A stretch of 64,000 nt of DNA, from NCBI RefSeq assembly GCF_900096945.1, contig NZ_FMKA01000005.1:1-64000 (forward strand), read 5' to 3'. Under the pieces are notes generated by a model. The model saw nothing but the letters and a program-made list of their open reading frames with translations. It had not been told where the DNA came from and made no database searches. The DNA is from Anaerobium acetethylicum. GTDB lineage: Bacteria > Bacillota > Clostridia > Lachnospirales > Lachnospiraceae. The position numbers and the translations under genes are program-made. This document shows, piece by piece, positions 46,406 through 55,061 of this stretch (its first letter is position 1; the number at the start of each line of letters is the position of its first letter).

Positions 46406-47863
46406 ATGATAGAAAATGATGCAGATATAGGCAGCATAAAAGCCGAAGTGCTCTATGAGGTAGCAAAGCTTGCCTTTGAAGATAAATTAAAGGAAATGGA
46501 AGAGGAGATTCCATTTTCCATAATCCCGGGTCCGAAAGCCAATTTCAGATGCTGCGTCTACAGGGAAAGAGAGATAATCAGGGAGAGGGTAAGGCTGGCA
46601 CAGGGGAAGACGCCGTGTGGCAATGAGGATGACAAGAATATTGTTCAGGTTATCCGTTCTGCCTGTGAGGGATGTCCGATCACCCGCTTTGTCGTCACAA
46701 ACAACTGCCAGAAGTGCATGAGCAGAAAATGCCAGGCGGCATGCAGCTTCGGCGCGATTACGATAGACGGAGACAAGGCCCGGATTGACCCGGATAAATG
46801 CAGAGAGTGCGGAAAGTGCGCACAGGCCTGCCCATACAATGCAATTGCAGACATCATGCGTCCTTGCAAGAGGAGCTGTCCGGTAGATGCCATTACGATG
46901 GATGATAATAGCATTGTAAAAATCAATAAGGAAAAATGCATAAGCTGCGGCGCATGCATAAGCGACTGCCCTTTTGGCGCAATTTCAGACCGTTCCTTCC
47001 TTACAGATGTAATCAATCTTCTGAAGGCCGGTGTTCCGGTATATGCAATGACAGCCCCGGCTGTGGAAGGTCAGTTCGGTCCGGATGTAACCATAAGCGA
47101 TCTGTCGGAAATGATCTGCGAAATGGGGTTTGCTGGGAATTTTGAAGTCGCGCTGGGTGGAGACCTGGTTGCCGCGAGTGAGGCCGAAGAATGGTCAGAA
47201 GCATATCGCGAAGGCAAGAAAATGACAACTTCATGCTGCCCGGCCTTTGTGAATATGGTAAAGAAACATTTCCCGTCAGTGATGGACAGCATTTCGACCA
47301 CTGTTTCACCCATGGCTGCAACTTCGAGGCTGATTAAGGCGATGAATCCTGATGCAGTAACGGTATTCATCGGACCGTGTATAGCAAAAAAGAGTGAGGT
47401 CATCGAAACCGTGGCTGACAATACGGCGGACTACGCACTGACCTTTGAAGAGCTTCATGCCATGTTCCGGGCAAAGCAGATTTCAATTGCTCCACGCGGT
47501 ACAGACATGCAACAGGGAAGTATTTTCGGAAAGCGTTTTGCTGCTTCGGGAGGCGTTACAGGAGCAGTCGTTGAAGCCCTGAAAGAAGCGGGCGAAAATG
47601 CCGAAATAAATGTGAAGCAGTGCAACGGTGCCCTGGAATGCAAAAAAGCACTGACACTTCTGAAAGCAGGAAGGCTTCCTGAAGATTTTATCGAAGGAAT
47701 GGCTTGTGAAGGTGGGTGCGTCAGCGGTCCCGGAAATATCAGGGGAGCCGTCAAAGCAAAGAAAGACAGGGAAGCCCTTCTTTCAAAAGCTGACGGCCGC
47801 GGAATTCGTGAGAATATGCAGGAGTATGAAAAGTACAGATTTTCCATGCACAGAAAAAAGTAA
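46406..47863 (+). CDS. [FeFe] hydrogenase, polyferredoxin group B type
   Basis: This 485-residue cytosolic iron-sulfur protein has an N-terminal unique part (1-70). A Cys-rich ferredoxin region follows (CEGCPI, CQKCMSRKCQAAC, CRECGKCAQAC, CKRSC, CISCGACISDC), with enough Cys for three or four [4Fe-4S] clusters. The H-cluster domain has Cys277/278 in TTSCCPAF, Cys325 in GPCIAKKSE, and Cys434/Cys438 in CEGGCVSGPG. This is the group B/M2-like layout common in Clostridia; its activity in vivo is poorly defined. AAGGAGG precedes the ATG. It is the last gene of the rex operon and is ended by a hairpin. Confidence 0.9.
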   Translation: MIENDADIGSIKAEVLYEVAKLAFEDKLKEMEEEIPFSIIPGPKANFRCCVYREREIIRERVRLAQGKTPCGNEDDKNIVQVIRSACEGCPITRFVVTNNCQKCMSRKCQAACSFGAITIDGDKARIDPDKCRECGKCAQACPYNAIADIMRPCKRSCPVDAITMDDNSIVKINKEKCISCGACISDCPFGAISDRSFLTDVINLLKAGVPVYAMTAPAVEGQFGPDVTISDLSEMICEMGFAGNFEVALGGDLVAASEAEEWSEAYREGKKMTTSCCPAFVNMVKKHFPSVMDSISTTVSPMAATSRLIKAMNPDAVTVFIGPCIAKKSEVIETVADNTADYALTFEELHAMFRAKQISIAPRGTDMQQGSIFGKRFAASGGVTGAVVEALKEAGENAEINVKQCNGALECKKALTLLKAGRLPEDFIEGMACEGGCVSGPGNIRGAVKAKKDREALLSKADGRGIRENMQEYEKYRFSMHRKK

Positions 47864-47881
47864 AGAAATGTTAGAAAACTG

Positions 47882-47926
47882 GAAAGGCCGATCAAGTGTA
47901 TGAGAATACATTTGCTCGGCCTTTCG
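47882..47926 (+). terminator. terminator of the rex-hydrogenase operon
   Basis: AAAGGCCGA (47883-47891) pairs with TCGGCCTTT (47916-47924) around a loop containing its own short stem. The T run is only three to four bases, so strength is uncertain. Confidence 0.6.
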
Positions 47927-48056
47927 GCAATGTCTTGAAAACAAATTCGATTGCCTGTTTTGTTGAAAATAGTAAAAAAGTAGTATAAAATAAAAATATA
48001 AGACACAGACTAATAGAAGTGGGAAGGGAAACAATTATGATACGGGGTGAAGCATA

Positions 48057-49112
48057 ATGAATAGCAGAAAATCGAATATGATGATCAGGTACTGCATGGT
48101 CCTGGCGCTGATTGCAATAGGGGTATTGGTTGCGGTGCTTTGGAACATGAAGGAAAGAGAAGGCAGTACGGCTGACAGCAATACTGCGACAGAGAATAAG
48201 ACCGAGACTGAAAATGACGACGGGAACGACAACGAAAGTGACAGCGGGAATAAAAATGGACAGGAAGACAGTAGTGAAGAAGATACAAACAGGCCGTCAG
48301 AGTGGACCATCACCCAGTATGGGGACGCGGATGGAAGTCAGCATATGTTTTATACAATACAGTCTGAAACTGGAAGTCTTGTTGTGATTGATGGAGGGCT
48401 CAGAGAGGAAGCGGATTTTGTGCGGGAGACCATCAAAAGCCTTGGGGGTAAGGCGGACTGCTGGATACTGACACATCCGCATTACGATCATATCGGGGCA
48501 TTCAATCAGATTTATGCAGATCCGGCGGGCATAGAAATAGGACAGATCTATACGACTTATATTGATCAGGAAAAATACAGGCAGAAGGCTCAGCCATGGG
48601 ATACCTATGAGATGTACGAAGAGTTTCTGGCGCTGACAAAGGATGCTGAAAATGTCGCTTATCTATACCAGGGGGACAGACTGGAGGTGGCAGGGCTGAA
48701 GATGTCGGTATTCAATGCGTATCATGACTATGTCGACCAGGTTTCAGGGGATCTTGCCAATGACGGCTCCTTAATGTTCAGGCTGGAGGGAAATGCCGAA
48801 AGCATGCTTTTCTGTGCAGATGTCGGCATATCGATGAGCGACTCCCTTGTTCAGAAATACGGGGGGGAACTGAAGTCGGACTATCTTCAGATCGCACATC
48901 ATGGAAATGGAGGCCTTAACGATGAATTCTACAGGCTGGTATCACCAAAAAAGGTGTTTTTCGATGCACCGGACTGGCTCATGAATAATCAGAATCCATC
49001 CACATTGGAGACGGCAGGCTATGATACACCTGAGAACAGAAAGCTTATGGAGGAGCTGGGAGCAGAGATCTGCAGTTTCAGCACGGCGCCGAATTCGATA
49101 GTTTTGAGATAA
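48057..49112 (+). CDS. extracellular metallo-beta-lactamase-fold hydrolase
   Basis: This 351-residue protein has an N-terminal membrane anchor (about residues 10-30), a Glu/Asp/Asn/Ser-rich linker (about 32-80) and a metallo-beta-lactamase domain. The metal motif is HPHYDHIGAF, with further ligands likely in FCADVG and IAHHG, similar to ComEC C-terminal and related surface hydrolases. The anchor and linker place the enzyme outside the cell. The substrate is unknown; DNA, phosphodiesters or cell-wall components are known targets in this superfamily. GGGGTGA precedes the ATG. It stands alone after the hydrogenase operon. Confidence 0.82.
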   Translation: MNSRKSNMMIRYCMVLALIAIGVLVAVLWNMKEREGSTADSNTATENKTETENDDGNDNESDSGNKNGQEDSSEEDTNRPSEWTITQYGDADGSQHMFYTIQSETGSLVVIDGGLREEADFVRETIKSLGGKADCWILTHPHYDHIGAFNQIYADPAGIEIGQIYTTYIDQEKYRQKAQPWDTYEMYEEFLALTKDAENVAYLYQGDRLEVAGLKMSVFNAYHDYVDQVSGDLANDGSLMFRLEGNAESMLFCADVGISMSDSLVQKYGGELKSDYLQIAHHGNGGLNDEFYRLVSPKKVFFDAPDWLMNNQNPSTLETAGYDTPENRKLMEELGAEICSFSTAPNSIVLR

Positions 49113-49230
49113 AAATGAAAAACTTTTTGAAAAAAGCAGAGTTTTGGTATATACTAATCATATCTGTAAATAGAGAGATATGGAATTAATGACCATATCC
49201 AGGAAAATACATATAAAGGATGGTATGAAA

Positions 49231-49731
49231 ATGGGATTGTTAAAAGCATGGAGAGACGTTGCGTATTCACAGGAAGTTGAACAGAAAGAAAGCGAAAAAT
49301 TCTGGGAACACTACTTTATCATAGAAAAGGGAATCTACGAACAGCTGTTATCAGATCCTGAAACAGCGGTTGAAGGCACCGTTAAAGAATTAGCTGAAAA
49401 ATACGATATTGATGTTATGATTATGGTAGGATTCCTTGACGGTATCAATGACAGTCTTGTAAATCCAAATCCGATTGAAGAGATGACTGAAGATACCAAA
49501 GTCAGCCTTGTTTTTGATAAAGAAAAATTATTCTATAACATGGTTGATGCAAAAGCACAGTGGTTATACGAACTTCCACAGTGGGATGAGCTTCTTACGG
49601 AAGAAAGAAGAAAAGAGCTTTATAAAGAGCAGAAAGCTTCCGGAACAATTGTAAAGGGACCTAAAGTCGGAAGAAACGATCCATGTCCATGCGGCAGCGG
49701 AAAAAAATACAAAAAATGCTGCGGTAAATAA
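49231..49731 (+). CDS. SEC-C metal-binding motif protein
   Basis: The protein is about 166 residues from the ATG at 49231; AAAGGA lies 10 bases upstream, and an ATG at 49225 is also possible. An acidic helical domain (about 1-140) is followed by a C-terminal SEC-C zinc motif, [19 protein letters not shown], of the kind found at the end of SecA and in many stand-alone proteins. The function of such proteins is unknown beyond zinc binding and possible ribosome or SecA association. It lies directly upstream of the T-box leader, with no obvious shared function. Confidence 0.8.
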   Translation: MGLLKAWRDVAYSQEVEQKESEKFWEHYFIIEKGIYEQLLSDPETAVEGTVKELAEKYDIDVMIMVGFLDGINDSLVNPNPIEEMTEDTKVSLVFDKEKLFYNMVDAKAQWLYELPQWDELLTEERRKELYKEQKASGTIVKGPKVGRNDPCPCGSGKKYKKCCGK

Positions 49732-49756
49732 TCAGATTAATTGGACAGGATTGCAG

Positions 49757-49786
49757 TTGACTTGATGCAATACAGAGTGCTATAAT
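49757..49786 (+). promoter_or_regulatory. promoter of the thrS T-box leader
   Basis: TTGACT at 49757-49762, an 18-base spacer and consensus TATAAT at 49781-49786. Confidence 0.7.
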
Positions 49787-49794
49787 CATCATGA

Positions 49795-50046
49795 TGATAT
49801 AGTATAAAGCGTTGATGAGAAGAGTAGAATGTGGAATATTCCAGAGAGAGATATGGGTGCTGTGAATATCTCAATAGGAAGCATTTGAAAACTAACTCGG
49901 AGTGGCTCTAATCCAGCCCGGTGATTCCGTTACAATCATAATTGAGTGGTTTGAAAAAAAACAATTAGGGTGGAACCGCGAGTGCATATAATAGGACTCG
50001 TCCCTTTCTGTATAGTCTTATGCAGGAAGTGGACGGGTCTTTTTCT
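49795..50046 (+). ncRNA. T-box riboswitch (threonine)
   Basis: The leader has the T-box sequence AGGGTGGAACCGCG at 49967-49980, the stem I AG-bulge (GATGAGAAGAGTAG) near 49814, and a terminator with GACTCGTCC (49995-50003) pairing with GGACGGGTC (50031-50039) before a T run. In the specifier region, AAAACTAACTCGGAGTGG, the codon reads ACT (Thr), followed by the usual purine. Uncharged tRNA-Thr should stabilise the antiterminator and allow thrS transcription. Confidence 0.93.
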
Positions 50047-50184
50047 GTTTCAGCGACGATCCTGCAGATCGGCTCTGTGCATTCTTACAGGGTGACCGTC
50101 TTGCAGCATCCGGAAAGAAAGCCAGATAAAGAACAGCATTCCTGCAGAACTCAGAGTATATAAGAAATAACAGTTAGCAGAACA

Positions 50185-50212
50185 TAACTATCCAGTAATC
50201 CTGAATAGTTTA
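50185..50212. repeat. degenerate palindrome similar to the GTAAC repeats
   Basis: TAACTATCCAG and CTGAATAGTTTA pair imperfectly around TAATC, sharing the TAACTAT...ATAGTTA arms of the GTAAC...GTTAC family. It lies in the thrS leader between the T-box and the start codon. Confidence 0.4.
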
Positions 50213-50243
50213 AACAAATCAATCCGAAAGGGGAAATTAAAAA

Positions 50244-52202
50244 ATGAAGATTACTTTAAAAGATGGATCATCAAAAGAATACCAGCAGCCGATGTCGGTG
50301 CACGAAATTGCAGCCGATATCAGTGAGGGACTTGCAAGAATGGCATGCGCAGGCGAAGTAAATGGCGAGGTTGTCGACCTCCGAACCGTTGTGGACAGCG
50401 ACTGTGAATTAAACATACTTACATTCAACGATGAAAAAGGCAAGGCGGCATACAGACATACAGCATCCCATGTACTTGCGGAGGCGGTTAAGAGATTGTA
50501 TCCAGAAGCCAAACTCGCAATTGGACCTTCAATCGACACTGGATTTTACTATGATTTCGAATCACAGCCATTTTCCAGGGAAGATCTTGATAAAATCGAA
50601 GCAGAAATGAAAAAAGTCATTAAAGAGGGCGCTAAAATCGAAAAATTCACCCTTCCGAAAGAAGAGGCAATCGCCTTCATGCAGGAAAAGGGAGAACCTT
50701 ATAAAGTGGAACTCATTCAGGATCTCCCGGAAGGCGAAATCATTTCTTTCTACAGCCAGGGCGAATTCACAGACCTGTGTGCAGGTCCTCATCTTATGAG
50801 CACAAAGGGCATCAAGGCTTTCAAGCTTATTTCATCTTCAGGAGCCTACTGGAGAGGAAGCGAAAAAAATAAGATGCTGACAAGAATCTATGGTACTGCA
50901 TTCGCTAAAAAACAGGAATTGGATGAATATCTGGTTTATCTTGAAGAAATCAAAAAACGCGACCACAACAAATTAGGCCGTGAAATGGAGCTCTTCACCA
51001 CGGTAGACGTTATCGGACAGGGACTTCCGCTGATGCTTCCAAAAGGAACGAAAATGATTCAGACCCTGCAGAGATGGATTGAGGACGAAGAGGAAAGACG
51101 CGGATACATGAGGACAAAGACTCCTCTTATGGCAAAATCAGATCTGTACAAAATCTCAGGACACTGGGACCACTATAAGGATGGAATGTTCGTTCTCGGC
51201 GATGAAGAAAAAGACAGCGAAGTATTCGCACTCCGCCCAATGACATGCCCGTTCCAGTACTATGTATATAAAGCAAGCCAGAAGAGCTACAGGGATCTTC
51301 CGTGCAGATACGGCGAGACCTCGACTCTTTTCAGAAATGAAGAGTCAGGCGAAATGCACGGCCTTACAAGAGTCAGACAGTTTACAATTTCTGAAGGCCA
51401 TCTGATTGTTACTCCGGAGCAGGTTGTAGAGGAATTTGTAGGCTGCGTGGATCTCGCAAAATACTGCATCGAAACGCTTGGCTTACAGGATGACGTGACT
51501 TACCGCCTTTCAAAATGGGATCCTGAAAATAAGGAAAAATACGTAGGCTCAGAAGAAACATGGGAATCCGCACAGGGAATCATCCGTGATGTTCTGAACG
51601 ACATGGGCGTTCCGTTTACTGAAGCGGAAGGCGAGGCGGCATTCTACGGACCTAAACTTGATATCCAGACAAAGAACGTTTACGGCAAGGAAGACACCAT
51701 GGTTACAATACAGCTGGACTTTGCTATTGCTGAAAAATTCGACATGTACTTTGTTGACAAGGACGGAGAGAAGAAGCGCCCTTATATCATCCACAGGACT
51801 TCAATGGGATGCTACGAAAGAACCCTTGCAACGCTCATAGAAAAATATGCAGGATTATTCCCTACATGGCTGTGTCCTGAACAGGTAAGAGTACTCCCGA
51901 TTTCAGAAAAATATCATGGATATGCAAATAAAGTGGCAGATGAACTGAAAGCTAACGGTGTTTTATGTACAGTAGATGAACGTGCAGAAAAGATCGGATA
52001 CAAGATCAGGGAAACAAGACTTGACCGTGTTCCTTACATGCTGGTAGTGGGACAGAAGGAAGAGGAAGACGGTGTGGTTTCAGTAAGAAGCAGATTCAAC
52101 GGTGACGAAGGCCAGAAGCCTCTCGCTGATTTTACAAATGAAATCTGCAAAGAAATCAGGACAAAAGAAATCAAGGAAATCAAAGTACAGGAAGAAAAAT
52201 AG
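50244..52202 (+). CDS. thrS: threonyl-tRNA synthetase
   Basis: This 652-residue class II synthetase is of normal length. It has a TGS domain (1-62), the editing domain with HTASHVLAEAV and DTGFYYDFE (about 63-225), the catalytic core with motif 2 and zinc ligands (RPMTCPFQYYVYK; HRTSMGCYERTLATLIEKY), and the anticodon-binding domain (about 540-640; WLCPEQVRVLPISEKY). It charges tRNA-Thr. AAAGGGG precedes the ATG. It is controlled by its own T-box leader. Confidence 0.98.
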   Translation: MKITLKDGSSKEYQQPMSVHEIAADISEGLARMACAGEVNGEVVDLRTVVDSDCELNILTFNDEKGKAAYRHTASHVLAEAVKRLYPEAKLAIGPSIDTGFYYDFESQPFSREDLDKIEAEMKKVIKEGAKIEKFTLPKEEAIAFMQEKGEPYKVELIQDLPEGEIISFYSQGEFTDLCAGPHLMSTKGIKAFKLISSSGAYWRGSEKNKMLTRIYGTAFAKKQELDEYLVYLEEIKKRDHNKLGREMELFTTVDVIGQGLPLMLPKGTKMIQTLQRWIEDEEERRGYMRTKTPLMAKSDLYKISGHWDHYKDGMFVLGDEEKDSEVFALRPMTCPFQYYVYKASQKSYRDLPCRYGETSTLFRNEESGEMHGLTRVRQFTISEGHLIVTPEQVVEEFVGCVDLAKYCIETLGLQDDVTYRLSKWDPENKEKYVGSEETWESAQGIIRDVLNDMGVPFTEAEGEAAFYGPKLDIQTKNVYGKEDTMVTIQLDFAIAEKFDMYFVDKDGEKKRPYIIHRTSMGCYERTLATLIEKYAGLFPTWLCPEQVRVLPISEKYHGYANKVADELKANGVLCTVDERAEKIGYKIRETRLDRVPYMLVVGQKEEEDGVVSVRSRFNGDEGQKPLADFTNEICKEIRTKEIKEIKVQEEK

Positions 52203-52285
52203 ACAGGTACAGCTGGTGTTCAGGTGTGGTTTAGCCACACCTGAATTCAGTTGAGATTTTCTAATGAAAGAATAAGAGGATACAT

Positions 52286-53419
52286 ATGGATTTTAAGGAA
52301 TTAGGGCTAAGCCCCTCCATTATCGAAGGATTAAAAAAAGAACGAATTTCAAAACCGGCAAAAGTCCAGGAGGCAGTAATAGGCAAGGTGCTGGAAGGAA
52401 AAGACCTGATTGTGCAGTCGGAGACAGGTTCTGGCAAGACACTGGCTTATCTGCTTCCTCTCTACGAAAAGATCATGCCCATGGAAAAAGGGATGAAGGT
52501 CCTTGTCCTCGTTCCTACCCACGAGCTTGCAATGCAGGTTCACAAGCAGGTGCAGCGCCTGTCAAAAAACGCAGGCGTAAGCATTGCATCAACAACGATA
52601 TTCGGAGATGTAAACATCAACCGTCAGATAGAAAAACTGAGGGAGAAGCCTGAGATCATAATCGGAACTACCGGCAGAATCTTCGAACTGATCAAGAAGA
52701 AAAAAATCTCCGCACACACCATTAAGACGGTGGTTGTGGATGAAGCCGACAAAATGCTGGACAAGAACAATATCGAAGGGGTTCAGGCTGTGATAAAATG
52801 CTGCATGAGGGATACCCAGCTTCTTATGTTCTCTGCAAGCATTTCTAAATCGACAGTAACGGCGGCAGAAGGCTTCAATAAAAAATTTGAAGTGATCAAG
52901 ACTACGGAAGGATTTGAAATTCCGAAGAATATAGACCATATCTATCTGCTGGTTGAAAGACGCGATAAAATCGAGATGCTTAGAAAACTGGCAAAGAGCA
53001 TCAACCCGAAGAAGGCTCTGGTATTCGTAAACAAGGTGGCGGACACCGAGGAAGCTACACAGAAACTCCAGTATCATAAATACAGCGCAGAATGCATACA
53101 CGGCGCCAACATCAAGAAGGACAGAAAGAAGGTAATAGAGGATTTCCAGACCGGAAAGCTCCAGTTCCTTATAGCCACGGATATCGCCGCAAGAGGTCTT
53201 CATATAGAAGGCGTCACTACGGTATTTCATCTGAGCATACCGGAAGACCCGATGGATTATCTCCACAGGGCAGGCCGTGCCGGCAGAGGTCAGGAAAAAG
53301 GTCTCAGCGTCCTTATTGTCACAAAAGAAGAACTTGCAAGAGTAAAAGCCTACCAGAAAGCTTTTGGAATCAACATACTGGCAAAGACGATGTATCAGGG
53401 CAGGATTGTCAAGGACTGA
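52286..53419 (+). CDS. DEAD-box ATP-dependent RNA helicase
   Basis: This 377-residue helicase has the Q motif (PAKVQEAVI), motif I SETGSGKT, Ia PTHELAMQV, Ib TTGR, II DEAD in VVDEADKML, III reading SAS (in FSASISKS) where most members have SAT, IV ALVFVNKV, V ATDIAARGLHIEGV and VI HRAGRAGRG. The C-terminus stops just after the helicase core, so there is no added RNA-binding domain, unlike DbpA or CshA. Likely roles are ribosome assembly or mRNA turnover. AGAGGA precedes the ATG. It lies between thrS and the infC operon, transcribed with neither as far as can be seen. Confidence 0.92.
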   Translation: MDFKELGLSPSIIEGLKKERISKPAKVQEAVIGKVLEGKDLIVQSETGSGKTLAYLLPLYEKIMPMEKGMKVLVLVPTHELAMQVHKQVQRLSKNAGVSIASTTIFGDVNINRQIEKLREKPEIIIGTTGRIFELIKKKKISAHTIKTVVVDEADKMLDKNNIEGVQAVIKCCMRDTQLLMFSASISKSTVTAAEGFNKKFEVIKTTEGFEIPKNIDHIYLLVERRDKIEMLRKLAKSINPKKALVFVNKVADTEEATQKLQYHKYSAECIHGANIKKDRKKVIEDFQTGKLQFLIATDIAARGLHIEGVTTVFHLSIPEDPMDYLHRAGRAGRGQEKGLSVLIVTKEELARVKAYQKAFGINILAKTMYQGRIVKD

Positions 53420-53448
53420 TGCCAGAAGAAAAAAACAAAAGAAAACTA

Positions 53449-53477
53449 TTGACAGCCTGGGTGAAACGTGTTAAACT
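53449..53477 (+). promoter_or_regulatory. promoter of the infC-rpmI-rplT operon
   Basis: Consensus TTGACA at 53449-53454, a 17-base spacer and TAAACT at 53472-53477. Confidence 0.75.
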
Positions 53478-53479
53478 CA

Positions 53480-53640
53480 ACTAAGTTGTGGAGACGCAGC
53501 AGGACAATAAAGAAGAGTATCCGCTCTCACCTTAGCACAATGTGACTAATGGTTAATATTTAAGAACTTATAATAAGCCCAGGTTTATTATTATGCTTGA
53601 ATTTAAGTGGATAGTCTGACTATCCACTTTTTTTGTAGAT
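53480..53640 (+). ncRNA. infC operon leader (L20-type autoregulatory leader)
   Basis: This 160-base leader contains GTGGAGACGCAGCAGGAC and a TATCCGCTCTCACCTTAGC stretch that can pair with it at a distance (GGAGACG... with ...CTCTCACC). It ends in a terminator, GTGGATAG/CTATCCAC followed by seven T residues (53610-53637). In Bacillus, L20 binds such a leader and causes early termination when in excess. Assignment to the L20 leader family is by position and general form. Confidence 0.7.
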
Positions 53641-53667
53641 ACTTATAACAATCCATGGAGGTGTACA

Positions 53668-54177
53668 ATTATTAGCGAATTAATGATTAATGAACAGATT
53701 AGAGACAAAGAGGTACGCGTTATCGGAGAAGATGGCGAACAGTTAGGCGTAATGCTTACGAAGGAAGCTATGAGACTTGCAAAGGAAGCTGAAATGGATC
53801 TGGTTAAGATAGCCCCTACAGCAAAACCACCGGTATGCAAAATCACAGACTATGGTAAATACAGATATGAATTGGCCAGGAAAGATAAAGAAGCCAAGAA
53901 AAAACAGAAAACTATTGATGTCAAAGAAGTACGTCTGTCACCAAACATTGAAGCTAACGATTTAAATACAAAGATTAACGCCGCAAGAAAATTCATTGAA
54001 AAAGGCGACAAGGTTAAAGTTACTTTACGCTTCAGGGGAAGAGAAATGGCGCATATGCAGAGCAGCAGACACATTTTAGATGATTTTGCTGAACAGCTGT
54101 CAGACATCGCTACAGTAGACAAACCGGCTAAATTAGAAGGCAGAAGCATCATAATGTTTTTAACTGAAAAACGTTAA
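53668..54177 (+). CDS. infC: translation initiation factor IF-3, AUU start
   Basis: This protein of 170 codons starts at ATT at 53668, five bases after GGAGGTG. From there it reads I-S-E-L before the first ATG (53683), giving the typical clostridial N-terminus ISELMINEQIRDKEVR. infC in many bacteria begins at AUU, through which IF-3 limits its own synthesis. The N-domain (about 1-75), a helical linker rich in Lys (KDKEAKKKQKTID) and the C-domain (VKEVRLSPNIE, KVKVTLRFRGREMAH) are all present. It binds the 30S subunit. First gene of infC-rpmI-rplT. Confidence 0.95.
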   Translation: MISELMINEQIRDKEVRVIGEDGEQLGVMLTKEAMRLAKEAEMDLVKIAPTAKPPVCKITDYGKYRYELARKDKEAKKKQKTIDVKEVRLSPNIEANDLNTKINAARKFIEKGDKVKVTLRFRGREMAHMQSSRHILDDFAEQLSDIATVDKPAKLEGRSIIMFLTEKR

Positions 54178-54211
54178 AATAAATAAGATAAATTATTAAG
54201 GAGGACATATC

Positions 54212-54409
54212 ATGCCAAAAATAAAAACTAGCAGAGCAGCTGCAAAACGTTTCAAAAAAACAGGTACTGGAAAATTAAAGAGAATGAAAGCTTACAAAAG
54301 CCATATCTTAACTAAAAAGTCCACTAAGAGAAAAAGAAATCTTAGAAAAGCAACAATAACTAATGCTGCAAACGTTAAAGCAATGAAGAAGATTTTACCT
54401 TATTTATAA
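54212..54409 (+). CDS. rpmI: 50S ribosomal protein L35
   Basis: This 65-residue, highly basic protein is full length for bL35 ([20 protein letters not shown] at the start, [11 protein letters not shown] in the middle). AAGGAGG precedes the ATG. It lies 34 bases after infC and 26 before rplT, in the conserved order of the operon. Confidence 0.98.
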   Translation: MPKIKTSRAAAKRFKKTGTGKLKRMKAYKSHILTKKSTKRKRNLRKATITNAANVKAMKKILPYL

Positions 54410-54435
54410 GATAAACCGAAGGAGGACAAGTAAAG

Positions 54436-54792
54436 ATGGCAAGAATTAAAGGCGGAATGAACGCTAAAAAAAGACATAATAGAACACTTAAGCTGGCTAA
54501 AGGTTACAAAGGAGCTAGATCAAAACAGTATAGAGTAGCTAAACAGTCAGTAATGAGAGCTTTAACAAGCGCTTATGCTGGTAGAAAAGAAAGAAAAAGA
54601 CAGTTCAGAAGATTATGGATCGCCAGAATCAATGCAGCTGCAAGAATCAACGGATTATCATACAGCAAATTTATGTATGGTTTAAAATTAGCAAATGTTG
54701 AAATGAACAGAAAAATGTTATCAGATATGGCTATCAACGATGCTGCAGGTTTTGCTGCACTCGCAGAATTAGCGAAATCAAAAATAGCATAA
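54436..54792 (+). CDS. rplT: 50S ribosomal protein L20
   Basis: This 118-residue basic protein is full length for bL20 ([20 protein letters not shown], with [20 protein letters not shown] and [20 protein letters not shown]). It is needed early in 50S assembly and, in Bacillus, represses its own operon through the leader. GAAGGAGG precedes the ATG. Last gene of the operon, closed by a terminator that begins at its stop codon. Confidence 0.98.
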   Translation: MARIKGGMNAKKRHNRTLKLAKGYKGARSKQYRVAKQSVMRALTSAYAGRKERKRQFRRLWIARINAAARINGLSYSKFMYGLKLANVEMNRKMLSDMAINDAAGFAALAELAKSKIA

Positions 54793-54838
54793 AAAGCAAT
54801 CCCTTGGAGACCATGTGTTTCCAGGGGATTTTTGCTTT
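54791..54838 (+). terminator. terminator of infC-rpmI-rplT
   Basis: AAAGCAATCCCTTGGA pairs imperfectly with TCCAGGGGATTTTTGCTTT, with T residues on the far arm. Confidence 0.85.
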
Positions 54839-54851
54839 GTATGACAGAATG

Positions 54852-54885
54852 CCATGAGATAAAAAAAGCTCCGCACAGGATGTGC
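54852..54885. repeat. 34-nt dispersed repeat, copy 2
   Basis: This matches 33017-33050 at 30 of 34 positions and again lies about 15 bases beyond an intrinsic terminator. The rest of 54839-55061 is AT-rich, with no gene seen before the sialidase start. Confidence 0.55.
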
Positions 54886-55061
54886 CGTATAAAGATGAGA
54901 AGATTGTGCAAAAAGGGTAAAAAACATACGGGATAATGCAAAGTAATAGAAATGCGCATAAGTTATAATGTAGTAAATTGATGCTGATAAGTTGTGGTCT
55001 TTTTGTCGTAAGCCCGTAGATATATCAGTGTTTTTTAATTACATTAAAAGGAGTGCGAAAA

